Both the position numbers and the translations under genes were made by a program. The notes beneath the pieces were generated by a model. The model had not been told where the DNA came from. It did not search any database and saw nothing but the letters and a program-made list of their open reading frames with translations. A stretch of 35,603 bases of DNA from Fragilaria crotonensis (Eukaryota > Bacillariophyta > Fragilariophyceae > Fragilariales > Fragilariaceae): positions 1 to 35,603 of the forward strand of contig JAKSYS010000648.1 in assembly GCA_022925895.1 (NCBI GenBank). Direction: 5' to 3'. Every line of letters begins with the position of its first letter. The first letter of the stretch is position 1. Shown here one piece after another: positions 10,028-22,869 of the stretch.

Positions 10028-13000
10028 TTAAATCTTCTCACTGAACGATCTTTCCACGTCGACGAGCGACTGAGGAGAGACAAGACTCACAGCGTCCTCC
10101 ATGCTCTTGTGCACAGACGTGATCTTGCGACGTAGAGTCTTGGCCAGATCTTGAGGAACAAACAGTGATTTGCACATGAGCATACCGAGTCCCAGATCAG
10201 AGTCTGTCACAATGGCGTTGGCAAATCGCGAAAAACTCTCGTCCACGTTGCCTTTGGAATGCTCCGTATCAATAAGGTACCAAAACTTGGCAAGACAGAA
10301 GAAGGCACCGTCGACATCTTCCAATTCCAAGTTTACCATGTTATCAAAGAGCGCCTCCCAAACAACGTGGCAGAAGTTGGCATTACGTTCCCCGTTCAGC
10401 AGTAACACTCTCTCCGAGGTCACCATGATTATGAGTGGAGTTGTATTCACGTCAGCCTGGGTATCTCCCTTGGTATTTGATCGAAGGTGGACATTTTCGG
10501 CATGGAAGACATAGCCTTCTCCAAGGTGCTGACCAGCTCGAACCCGGGATAACAAGGCTTTTCCGGCGTTTTCACCCTCGACGTACTCCACCAGAAGTTC
10601 CTTGCCATCAACATGGGCAAAAAGTCGGGGATTGCGTGTACGAGACGCCAAGATGCCGTCAGGTTCTCGGTACCGAAGCGACGAGGCAAAGGAAGAGAAA
10701 ACCAAACCCCATGTGCGACACGAAGACGCCATCAGGAGAATTGGCTTTCTTAGTAGGGCTACGGATACGCCTGTCGCCTGGTCGGCGAACTCCTTTCGGA
10801 ACGAAGGAGCTGTCGTGGTCGACTTTGTCATCACATCTTTGGGAATGTTGTCAAGCCAAACGTCTTCGGCAAGGGAACACCAGAGTGAAGCGGCGTCGAA
10901 GAAGGACGCAAATGCCTCTCTTGTGGTATAGACAACGGCTCGAATGAGAAACGTGGGCTTGAAAGCGAGTCCAAACACCGTATCGAAGATGCGCCAGACG
11001 CTGATATAGTGATGTCCGATGCCTTCTGCAATGTCCTGTGCAGTTCCGTACACATGATTCGAGGTGAACGATCTGAGCACGACAGGAAGTGACTCAAAAG
11101 TCAATGCAGGCCGAAGAATTCCAGGAAGACCAAAGAATGACTTAGGTAACGCCCCAGTCCAACTAATCTCAGTCTTGACGTTCGATATCTTCACCTTGTT
11201 GATGTGAAGCTTTCGCTCGCCAAAGCGCCGATGTGAGACTGCTTTCTGTGGTTCGGGCCTCGTTCCTGCTGCTGGTAACCGCAGCAAACCAGATCCAGCC
11301 TTTATCTTCGCAGCTACTGCGGCTGTCGCGAGGAAAGTTTTTCCAGCGTCTGCCAAGTGGTTGGGCAGTAGTTGGGGGGATTGAGAGTTCTTTCGTTCCG
11401 AAAAGTAGTCAATCCTCAAGACACGTCTGATTTCTGCTTCTAGCCAGTCGTCTCCCCGAGGGGCATTCGACGGTTTGTCGGTGATAGGATGCAACATCAT
11501 ATTCACAAGGTGGTTGACAACAGCCCCATCCACCCGTAATGTGATGGGATCAATCGACAACTCAACGTTCGTCAACAGCATGAGACCACCCTGGTTGGCT
11601 AGGGCACTTGAACATCCAAACTCAAAAGCATGGTTTCGTCGACGCCGACCAGCAGCTTGTTTTCGCCCAATCTTCAGAAGCACCGGATAAGGCGTGACCC
11701 AGAGCTGATTGTCAATAGATAGATGTCCAACTGTGACGGAGAATCGTTCATGAGCCTGGTCAACAGTTCTCTCGATGATTATGTTGTCTATGCTGACGTA
11801 CAACAATTCCTTTGGTGTCCAATCAACAACGCTGATTCCAATCCCGTGGAATAGTCTAACTTCAATCGAAGATGGGACAGTTAGAACTCCGTCCTTTCTC
11901 GACATGGTGTCAGTTTGTACAGTGTCGTCGTCGAAAACGGTTGCCGGCATGTTTGCATCGGTGAGTCGAAGCACTCGAGTAGGCCCATCAGCAACAATTT
12001 CTCCAACGATTACGCTGCTCGACAACTGCAAATTCGAGCCAGGTGCTATCTTTTCCAGGGCAACTGATCCTAGTGTGTTCGACGCAGTGCGACCTGTTGA
12101 TCCCCTCTCTTCAAATTCGATGGATATTGCTCTGCGACCTTCGTCAGGTTCGTCCCAAGCGAAGTCAACGTGTTGGTACGGAAGAAGTGTGCTATCCAAC
12201 GAAAGATCGGTGCTTTGCCAGCTGAGCTTCTCGCGACCAATACTGAACTTAGACGATTGTCCGTACCGAAAGGCATACATAGTATGGTTCTCTAGTCGGA
12301 ACGGTGGCTGGCTTGCATTCCGGAAAACAAGAATGTTTGCGGGGGACTTCGAGCTCGTCAAACATTCCACGGTGGCGACAATGATCTGTCCTCGCAGCTT
12401 ATGCACTAACCGTACTGTGACTTCTCGCCGTTTCTTGACGGTACTGATCTTTCCAGACCACAGCCAACCGAATTCCTTGGGACGAAAGCGTATGGGATCG
12501 GAATCGTCAAAATGGAATGGAACTTGATTGCCTGATGCTTCGATCGTAATCGGCTCCTTTTCGCCGTGCCCAGCGATGATTTCAATATCTCGTCCCATTT
12601 CATTTATAATCTTGTATCGGCTGAATATATGAATAATTTTTGTTCCGTGAAGACCGCCGCACTTCGAAGGAGCCTTGACCACTTCGTAACGCAAAGCTAA
12701 GGGCTCCAAAATGGACGAATGTGGACCACCCTGGTCAGGGAAACCGGAAGGCGGGAACACAGTTACTTCATTGAACGTGTTCTCAGTCGTTTGTAGAGAA
12801 AAAGGTTCACACCACGACGACGTGTACTGGGACATTCCTCGATTGTCTTGGTGGAATCGGGTTTGTCTTTGCCTCATCGTCAATCGAGAAGCCCGCTCTT
12901 GGCCAATCATTAACACTTCAAACGACAGACGTGCAGAATCGGCATCGAATTGCTCATTCCTCACAAGGTCCGCAAGCCCGAGGCACGACCAAGGTTCTGC

Positions 13001-16000
13001 TTTCCCGTTTTGCAATCCCGATTTAGGCAGTGCCCTCATGGCTTGACCCGCGATAGGCTTGTTCGACAAAAACTCCAAATCCAAACCGCTGCTGTCAACA
13101 ATCCAGTACGGAACACTCACCCTCACAACTCGATGAGCTTGATCCAGAAGGGATGCAAATGATCTGATATCTTCTTGCCCGAAGTCGTCATTCTCATTGA
13201 CACCAAGACCTGCGCGAACGTGCACAGAGAGTGCCAGCGGGGTGCCTGCTTCGTCATTTACCGTCATGGATGATGACGGTTCACCGGCATCCCTATCACG
13301 CCTAGAAGTCGTTTGTGGCAATATCGTAGCCACAGTACTCCAATCAGGAAATTGTTCAGAACTCTTGTCTCTCACGTCCAATAGCTTCACTTTTATCTCC
13401 ACCTCTTGGGACGCTTGTGCACCAGTCCACCGAACAGACTTTCCGCAACTGACGATGCCAAGGTCGGTCCAATTTTCTTCGTCGACGTGACGGTCCCATG
13501 ACTCCATAGCTTTCTCCATCGGTGCTACGAGCCCAGCAAGACTCGAGGAACTTCCGTTCGCCAGTCCGACAAGATTTGACGAACTCACGTGAACACTCCG
13601 TACAGATTGGACCTTTCGGCGAACCTGGACATGCATCAGAGCTGGGAGTTGGTTCACAACTACAAGTGGCGCCCTCAAAAAGAGCATTCGCTGCTCAGGA
13701 ACAATTGATGCTGTCGGCTTCCTAGTGTTCGCTCTGGTCCGAGATGCAGATGCAACTTCAAACGAGCCGAGTCTTAACGAGCACGCCGAAAGAAAGAATA
13801 ACTTTGTTTCTTCGCTTGAAATTGCCAAGAGGCTCAGCTCGGCCTCCGCAACAAGGCCCCTTGAAATGGAACTTCTCGAATAGGGAAGCGGTGGAACAAC
13901 GGCGCAGGCAGGTGATAAGGCGTCGTTGTTTGGCCGCGATTGAATACGCCCAGCAAGTGCAGTCAGCGAGAGGGTTGCCGAAGCGGAATCAATCAATGGT
14001 AACAAGTCAGCCGGAACAGGATCTGTTGCCCGAATTCGGTCAGATTCATCGTCGACTTCGCTGATCATTGGTATCGTTGAACTCCATAATTGGACAATCC
14101 CGTTCCTGTCCCGCACCTCGCAATGCAGATCTTGCTCCGTAGCATTACACAAAACCATCGGCGATTCAATTGATACCAGTTTGATACCACCCTTGAGCGA
14201 AATCCTAACAATAATTTTCCCCACGGCTGCAGTTCTCTTGTGGACATTTTGCGACAACAGTTCCGTGTTCTCATAAAAGGAAACGTCCTGGACGCCGACG
14301 GCGTCAACTTGAATTCTTCCGAAAGCCTTGTAGAAGAATGTAGTGGAGCGTGAGCCCTTGGAAACGTTATACTTCGAATGGTCTACCCGGTCCACAGTTT
14401 CCTCGAAACTACCAAGCTCGAGGGTAATTTGAGCACGGTGAGGGTCACACGACTGCGAAATCGCTCTCCTCAAAGAAAGCGGGATTTCGCGTCCGCTTGC
14501 CAAGGTGGTTGGTTTCGGTTGCTCTCCTTTTCGCACCCGGTCAGAATCCAATACTTCCATGAAGCGAATCGTCTTAAAGGAGATTAGTAATGAGAGTAGC
14601 GAAATACGTGGCCACTTCCTTGCAGCAACTTACCAGGCCGGTTTCATTCCTGATCCAATGAGGGATAATTGCACTTGTATCTGATGTGCCCGTCATGTAC
14701 GTCGCCAGATTCTCAATCAGGGCTCCGGTGAAATTAATATTAAGAGTTTTCGTGTCTCTCAGACAGCACTGTATTGCTGGATCCCGCGAGAGAGGTGCCT
14801 TCTCACCCCCAGCGAAACCAGGATGACCGAATTGCTTCAGCCATTCCATTCGCCTAGTCCCGGGAATTCGCATCACGCTTCTCTGCGTTGCCTCCTGCTG
14901 GATATTGAGTTCGTTCGATGTGCTGGGGAGTAGTGCTGCAGAAATAAGGGACGGGGCCAGAGCCACGAGAAGGAGGTAAGGCATATCCGACGCACATTTC
15001 ACATTCTCCGCGCCACGGTCAGATTGCTTATTTGCAAACGGCGAACCGAAAAGCTTCCGAATATCTCGAAGAGTTTCGCCTGCGTCAGGAACAAAATTCA
15101 TCCCTGATGTCGACCGTCCCTTCGCGGGAGCAGCAAGAGCGCTATAGTCTCGCAGGGACGGCGTGACATCAAGAACGCGCACCAAATCGACACCCAAGTT
15201 CGCTCCTGCAGTCCATTGCTCAATCAGTGGCTCCCATGCCACCAAACGCCTATTGTGGTAATGTGCAGAAATATCCACATTGAGCCATCCACCCACGGTC
15301 ACGTGAGATACCCTCGATTGGCCAAGCTGAAAGATTTCCTTCCCGGCGGCCTCCCCTCGCAGCGCTCCGGAGATGGCGAGTAGAGTTGCTCCACGAGGAG
15401 ATTGCTGCTCAACGATGGCGGGAACATCTATCGCAGCAACGCCAACCCTCGCGTTCTTCATTACGAACTGTACTATCGGCGATTCGGTGAGACGAGTTGC
15501 GCCTCCTGGTACCAGTGTGACTTGGAAGCCCTTTACTGTGGCTGACCCAACAGTCGAAGCTCTCTTGATCAAGGCCGCCAAAGTCTTTCCGAATTTTCCA
15601 TCACCTGTGTTAATTTTTTGATATGCGCGCTGAGCATCTTTCAGGGAGGATACAATAGGTGCGAGTGTAATCCGATGCGCATCGCCCATGCCACCAGCGC
15701 TTGATCGGATGTATACAAGCACATCTACCGTGTCGGCCTTCAATTCGAAAGCATGCGCCAGCTCCATATCGTCCAATGGTTCGCCGTGCTGAGACGACGA
15801 AACAGATGTACCAAACAAGCGATGATCCACACTGAAGTTGATCGGATTTGTAATTCGTTGTTCACCAGCTGTTGGTGGGACAACAGTGAAAACTGCAGGC
15901 ACATCGCCCGAGTCGCCGGCCGCAGACATCGTAGCTTTCGCCCTCTCAACGCAAGTTCTCAAGGCTTGAAATTCAGTGACCTGTAAGTCAAGGTGAATTG

Positions 16001-19000
16001 AGATAACTCCTCTTTGAGCGCTATGGGCTAATGTTGTATCATCCTCTTGTGATTTCAAGAACTCCATCGTATGTAGTTGGTTCTCAGAAAATCGCTGCAG
16101 GGTTTCGATGACCTTTGCATGGTCCTGCATTTTCGAGTTGCCAATGATATCAGCCGTCGACGAAAACTCCATAGTTGAGGGTCCGGATGATCTCACGAGA
16201 GCAATGAATCCCTTTAAAGTAGACGCCCATCGAAACGCAACGACGTTGATCGATTCCTCTGAACTGTCGCGAACATGATCAAAGATGTTCCGCGACGATA
16301 GGATGCATTCAAACCCTTCGGTTTCAAATGTGAGGTGTACTAATACTGTCTCACGTGGCCATGCCACGCTTTTCTGGACATGTGTAGGGAGCGGCGTCGT
16401 TTTGGGAGCATCCATTTGCCAAATATCCTTGACAATGGATAGACACGAGTCGATTAAGGACGGCAGCGGCAACAGCTGTATTTCCCCCCAAATAAGCCGC
16501 ACATCAAGCATCAGGAGAGCCTTTTGTCTTCGAAGTGACACCTGCAGTGTCAGAAATACATCCGATCCTTGCTTGCCTTTGTTCTGATTCAGTCCCACAG
16601 CACGAACACCAGGATGCATTGACAGGTCATGCACCATAAAATTACAAACTCTCATAGAGGCGCTGCAATCTTCCCTATTTCCAGATACTTCAACCGACCA
16701 GCCTGAAACAGCGATTGAGAAAAGAGGCCGTGCGAAGGCGATCCCCGCTCTCGCAGCACTGGGAGAGTCCTTGGAAAACTTCACCTCAAAGTCAGGCGAC
16801 TCAAAAACAACAATGCCCTCAATATTGAGTTTCCGGGGCTCCCTTCTCACAAGGTTTCTATGGTTGCCAGTCTGTAGATTAAAGATCTTCTTATAGCTTG
16901 CATGGGTTTTGAGCAAAAGGATCAGGATTGAGGACGATGCATTCAACCTGATCGGGGACGATAAAAACGAAATTTGGAGTTTCAGTCCGTCTCTTGTTCC
17001 TGCCGAATAACATGAGGAAGCGACGAATGCTCTACACTCGGGAAGGAGCATTTCAGTTTCCGACCAATATGAGGTTGATGGTAAATCGATCCTCTCCAAC
17101 ATCGAACTTGGCTCCAAGTTCGATGATAAGTCGCTTAAGACAGCTGCCATGGACAACGCTGATCGCTCAAGGATTGGCCAACCGTCCAACGAACGGACGA
17201 CAGAAACATCGTACATAGATGCCCGGATAACAGGCAAAGGGTGGCTTTCACTGGATCTGTGCTCCGCACACAACCGCAGTGACAGCATCAGCTGCAGTGC
17301 ACTATCAGACATTTTTGCCACATCAATGATGTCACCGCGAGCACTAGGAATCACGACCGTAGTTTTCTGGATAGCAACATCGACTCGCCATCTGACTGCG
17401 ACATCATTCCGTAATTTAAGTGCCTTGGACGGGCGCTTAGGCCCTTCGGATCCCGAGGTGCCCTTGAGAAGACTGAGACAACGCTGGAGACCCTCGTTGT
17501 GTGGCACGATTTGGATTGGTTGCACCCGGATTCCCAAATGGCAATCGACTGCCATATCTTCGGGAGTTGTGGCAACCTGTTCCTCCTGGATTTCACTACG
17601 ACCATATCCGACGGCCCAACCATCGACTTGCGACCGTGGCGTGCAACTGATACGAAACCGTGATCTCACAACCTGCCCGTGGTGATCCTTCCTTCCCAGA
17701 AACTCTTTCGGGGAAGAGCCGACATCATCAGTACACCCATATACCTGAACATTTCCACAAAGAGTATCTATCTGAAGGCGAGTAGTTATTGGAGAAAGCT
17801 CCAAACTTGTCCGCACTCCAGCATCTGTCAAGACGATGGCACCGACGAGAGGCAAGCTGGAATGGTCATCCCAGACACACATTCGCAAGGATGAGCATCG
17901 AAGATGCAAATCATGAACTAGCGAAGACATGTTTCCAACGCTTCTTGGTCGCGTCAGCTCGTTCACCATGTCGCTGAAAAAGCTGGATTTCGGTTGGGTA
18001 ATCTCGCCTTGGTTAATAGACTCAGCGTTTCTCTTCACGGCGTGTACCAATTTTGTCACCGCAGGGAACAAGGATGCCTCTGGACTAAATTCGATCCCAC
18101 CCAGAATGATTCGTCCCTTCAACGAAACTCCTTGGCGGCCGTGTCGTATGAAGTCAACAGCAAGCCTCAAGAAGGGATCAACCTCAGGAGAAACCAGCCG
18201 ACTGAAGATCCTAGCACTAGTGGGGCCTCCAGCACGAAGTAGCTCTCTCCGCCTGCCATCCTCTTCGTGCGATACACAAAGAAGATCCGTTCCGATAAAA
18301 ACCTTTGAGTCTCGTGATCGATGCAATAAGGCACAGGAAACATGAGATAGCTGAAAATCGTAAGTCGAGCGTTCGTCCGTGTGTGATCTGCTTTCCAACT
18401 TGGCGCAGAAGCTCTTCACAACAATGGATCCTTGGAAAAACTCTCGATTCAAAGGATTGATGTCGGTAGGGTTTGCGTCCATGTCTTCAATGAGAGCGCT
18501 CCTCTGCCGTCTAAAACGCAAAATTGATTTTGCTTTCACAGCGGCCATTTCCTCCTGCTCTCGTCCTTCGGGATGGGGATGCTTAGACTCGTGGGCGAAC
18601 GCATCAGAAGACTCGTCGTTCACGTCGATTTCAACAGTCTTTTCTAGGTCATGGAGGGATGCTTTCATGGCACGCAGTTCAGCCTTGGCTCTCTCAAGAG
18701 AAACCTTGAGAGACCGACGCTCGCGGCGTTTGCTCCTCGTCAGATGTTGCTGGATGGATTCAAGGGAAAACGCATTTGAATTGGAGAGTTCGAGCAGCCT
18801 TTTCTCCAAGGCAGCCACTTCATTCTCTGCCAAAGCGATGTCCTCTAAAAGGGTACTGACCAACGCAATCCTTCCTCCGAACGAGATTGCGGAATGAAAC
18901 GAATCAGCATCACTGTCAAGATCACTGTCTTCGTCTTCTTCGCCACGGCCTTCTTCTAGTCGAGCGAGGTTCTCGGCGTTTAAATACACTGCACCAGCGC

Positions 19001-22000
19001 GTTTCGGAGCGCGCTTGCGTGACCCGTCAGACGTCGAGGAAACATCTGAATGAGATCGTGCACGTCTTCGTTGTTGAGCAGATTTCAGGGACTGATCGTC
19101 TCCATTCAAAACAGTCTCGGCATCCACGGTCCATTTGTCTTCGGACCAAGAAGTTTCTCCGTCATCCTCAAAGACATCCAAAAATTCGTTCTCGTCAACA
19201 ACGCTTGACGTCTCCGAAAATTCCTCGCGGAGCGGTTTCACTTCTGCCTTGATCTCACTCATAAGCTCGTCGTGTAAATTACGAGATCTTTCATCACCTC
19301 GCCACACAAACATATCTGGCGAACGACTTTGACTGGCCATACTCATGGATCGTTTCCAGGCGTTCGCGATACCTCCGATCTCGTGGACACTCCATCGAGA
19401 TGCGGATAGTGCAATATCATTGACCATCGCTTGCGCTTTGAATCTGCAATGGGTGAGATCGGAGGGTATCACGGACGACGACAACGAAACAACCAGATCG
19501 AAGTCGGACAAAACGTCATCTTTGCGGTCGTCCCTGGGTTCGAGAAGGTAGATCCTTGTTCGGGACAAGTGTATTTGAAACTTATCGTAGAAAGATGTGT
19601 GTCCTGACTCAGCCGCGATCGTGCGATCGCCGTTGTATTCTGATACGGTCGAGCGAAAAGTAAATCTTCGAGCTTCTGACCCAGCAACGCTTGCCGCGCC
19701 GTTCAGGAAGAAGTGGTCAGCACCAAACTTCGGGCTTGACGGCAACGTCATGACCGTTTGACCGTCCATGGAAGGAGCAAGGTACAGTGAATTTGCGTCG
19801 CCGACACTTCCATCCGTTCTTTCAGTCGTTGACGTTACTCGCCCACTTTTCCGTCGCGAATTTTGGTGAGATGCCGAAGCGGCACTGCCCCTTTCCTCAG
19901 GTTTCGCTTCCTTAAATGCATAGTTCAACTTTGCGAGAGCTACCCCGGCCAGACTTTCTGTCGCAAGGTGTGCCGTACCAAGGTCAATCATGAGAGTGCA
20001 GTCTCGGTCGCCGTGAAAGCAAATTACCGGGCAGTTTATTCGAACATCCAGGTCAAGGTTCTTGTGCTCACTAAGAGCCCTTGCACTCCGTCCAAGCCAC
20101 CCAGCTCTGTCCGAGCCAAGTTGCGATAGCGCAACATTTTGCCAATATTTCGAGGAACTGATCTCGCCTTTTGACGGGATAAGATCTCGAATCCGATACA
20201 TCCATTCACTATCTGGAGTGAGATTAACTTCGACAGCATCGAAACATGCATGGAAGCCAATGTCGTACTCAGGATGGTCAGGTGGGTCGCTCGTGATTTG
20301 AACGTAAATCAATGGGTTGCTTGGACTGTCCATGCCATCATTTGAATCCATATCATCGTTGCTATGTACCCTCGAAACCACAATACACTCCTTCTTACTA
20401 CTTGAGCGGAGCTCGGAAGTTGTAAAGTCATCCAACGACAGAGTCAGCTGATAAGATTCGAAATTTCCCATAAGGTCCAATTCAGAAGTAAAACGGTGGA
20501 TGCTGATATTCATGAACTGCTCGTGTAGTCGCCGGTATTGTTGCACTTGATCCGAAGTCGATTCCAGGGCTGCAAACAACGACATGCATCCACGTTCCAG
20601 GTGGACTCGAATTGACAATGCCACGCGGCTCTTGTCCTCCGCCGACAACTCGGCCGACTCTGACGCAGTCTCAAGGTAGGCAAGCAGCCTGTCGCACTCT
20701 CGTTCTGATTCAGCATCCTCCTTGGCAGCGGAAGAAATCCATTTTCGTAATCCCGAGCGCTTCTTCATCTTCTTCGAAGAAGTCTCCACACTCCCAATGA
20801 TTCCGGCCAACCTTGCGTTGACAATTGCTCGGTATAGGATAATATCTCGCGTGGAAAGATCACCACGAATACCATCTTCGATTTCAACAAGCTCAGCAAG
20901 TTCTCGCTGCGAGAGACCACGAGGGGCTTGTATATAGGAAGCCGAAACGTCCAACGTTGGATCATCGCCTTGGTTCGGTGTTCCACTTGCTGACTCTCCT
21001 TCGTTTGCCTCGTCCGTCACATGAATAGATCGAATAGAGAGTGATTCAAGAGCTCCGGTCGATTCTTTTCGAGGAAGCGTCAAATTGGAAGGATATCGAC
21101 ACTGACGTTCATACAAATCGCAATACCGCCGTCTCATCTCGTAGCGTTGATGGAATCGACTCCACGACCATCGCATTCGCGATTCTCGAAGTTCCATACG
21201 GACCACCTTGGCAGCATACCGCCACCAAGCTCGAGGACTCTCGAGTGGTGGTACTTGTGGTCGGTACGGGCGGTACTGCTTGAAGAAGACATGCTCCTTC
21301 ATGGCAGATGTCAGGGCGATAATACCGGCGGCTTGAAAGTCCCGAATATGGACGGAAAGATCGTCAATGGTGATGGAGCAGACAAAACTTGGGCGTTCCT
21401 TCAGATTTCCGGGCTTTGTGGATAGTGCAGCATGACATGTGGCATCGACTGGTCGCAAGAGATAAGTGTGCATCGGAGCATAAAATGCAGCACCGACTCT
21501 TGATGGTGACGCCAAAGCACTGCCTCGGCGGGCTATACACTTGTTGAGCGCCTTGCCCAGATTCATGGGCGGCAAATTCTTGACGTGAAGAACAGACATT
21601 TCGACTGGTAAGCTCTCATCATAGTCGATTGCATTCCAGTATACTGCAAAATGATTTAATTGACCTTCTTTTTGAATGACATCCAATCCATCGCAATCTT
21701 CTTTGTATGATTCATCTTCGGCTTGAATGTGAATACTCTCGAGAGTAATCCCACATGCAAATGGATTCATCGGATCGGACAAGACATCCTCGAGTCTGAC
21801 ATGAACATCTCTGATATGAATATGTAGTTTTTCCATAATATCTTTGAGAATCCCTTCTGTTATACGCTTCTGAAGTAGTTTGGATAGCGATTGTGTTTCT
21901 TTCCTTCCGTAGGACTCGGAATCTGCCAGGGCATTGCGTCTTGATGCGATTGCACTTTTGCGCATGGCTTCGTCGTTGTAATCATAATTGGTCCGCAACA

Positions 22001-22307
22001 GCAAATGAACCCCATCCAAAACGACCACAACCACGGCACCATCATCATCGGTGGCAGATGTCCCCAGTTTCGCCCAGGGGACCGTAATTTCGAGTGATGT
22101 AATTGAACCAGATACCATCTCCACGCCCGTGTTTTGCAAGAGTTCATTGACAACATCTTTTCGGAATTCCAAATGATCCAACGAGATGTATCCACTCCAG
22201 ACACTGAGTTGTGCAGACTTGTGTGGCGACACTTCATCTTCCTGATTTTGAACAAAGTACTTGGAAAGGAAGCCATTTAAGAGCTTGCCAGCTAAACGTT
22301 CGAACAT
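10028..22307 (-). CDS. VPS13: VPS13-family bridge-like lipid transfer protein, two exons, about 4072 aa
   Basis: VPS13 proteins are rod-shaped tubes that move phospholipids in bulk at membrane contact sites. Exon 1 (22307-14634, 2558 codons) and exon 2 (14572-10028) join in phase 0. The N-terminus MFERLAGKLLNGFLSKYF is a typical chorein_N start. A linker around residues 1040-1235 holds a candidate FFAT motif (EFLDVFE, 1041-1047), an acidic run and a Lys/Glu-rich coiled coil. The VAB (SHR-BD) adaptor-binding domain spans roughly 2540-3330, with repeated Asn-containing strands such as RNETGL, IINEMGRDIEII and VFRNASQPPFRLENHTMY. The last ~370 residues contain FFGLPGILRPALTFESLP and a C-terminal PH-like part (HLGEGYVFHAENV to LIIMVTSERVLLL). 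Length fits large VPS13 proteins. There is no frame damage in 12.3 kb. Two separate genes would be a wrong reading; the spliced intron joins them. Confidence 0.95.
14573..14633 (-). other. Intron of VPS13 (61 bp)
   Basis: On the minus strand the donor is CTG|GTAAGT, a branch-point-like TTACTAAT lies about 15 bases before the acceptor, and the acceptor is CTTTAAG|ACG. Splicing joins RNETGL to TIRFMEVLDSD without changing frame (phase 0), inside the VAB domain. Without splicing, exon 1 runs into a stop at 14574-14576. Confidence 0.93.
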
Positions 22308-22869
22308 GATGCAATCCTGGCTCCTGGAAGCTGCTGTTACAGCGGTTGTATTTTATGATTGCTTTCAAGGGTATCAAAGTGTTGTAGACCTGTTGAGATT
22401 GGAGATCTCTCACCAGACAGAGTTGGATGGCGATTGCGTCGCCTTTTTCTAATATGATGTATAATAAACAAAGTGTGGAACTGCTCTACTGGTAGGATCT
22501 CGGAGGAAAGGATCGGTTCGTCACGATGATGTCAGATGATCACAAAACCTCGACGTAAATTGGACTGTGGGCGTAGGCAAGTGCTAATAATGTGTGATAT
22601 CGCCCCACACATACTCCGAGTACGATGCGTTTTCGACTGATGGGTGTGAACCTGAACGGACATGCGCGCTACGACGGCGTCCCGAAGATTCACTCCACTG
22701 TGACACGCGAGCACGCATCGTTGACGTTTTTTTTGACGTTATGATTGTGATGTTTGCTTCGTTGTAGTACTTTACGAATTACTACTAGTAGTAGTATGTC
22801 ATACCAGGGTACTAGTACCAAAGGCTGAACACTGAACACTGAACACTACGAATTAACGGTCAAAATCTT
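22308..22869. other. Intergenic, VPS13 promoter side
   Basis: The stretch contains the 5' region of VPS13 and the 3' end of the nuclease/pseudokinase gene. Palindromes TACTACTAGTAGTA (22780-22793) and GGTACTAGTACC (22808-22819) are followed by a short CTGAACA tandem (three units, about 22825-22847). No gene is supported. Confidence 0.5.

Noticed and set aside
10028-22307. Two separate genes (about 2577 and 1510 codons) on the minus strand
   Set aside because: A 61 bp GT-AG intron joins them in phase 0 inside the conserved NETGL region of the VAB domain.
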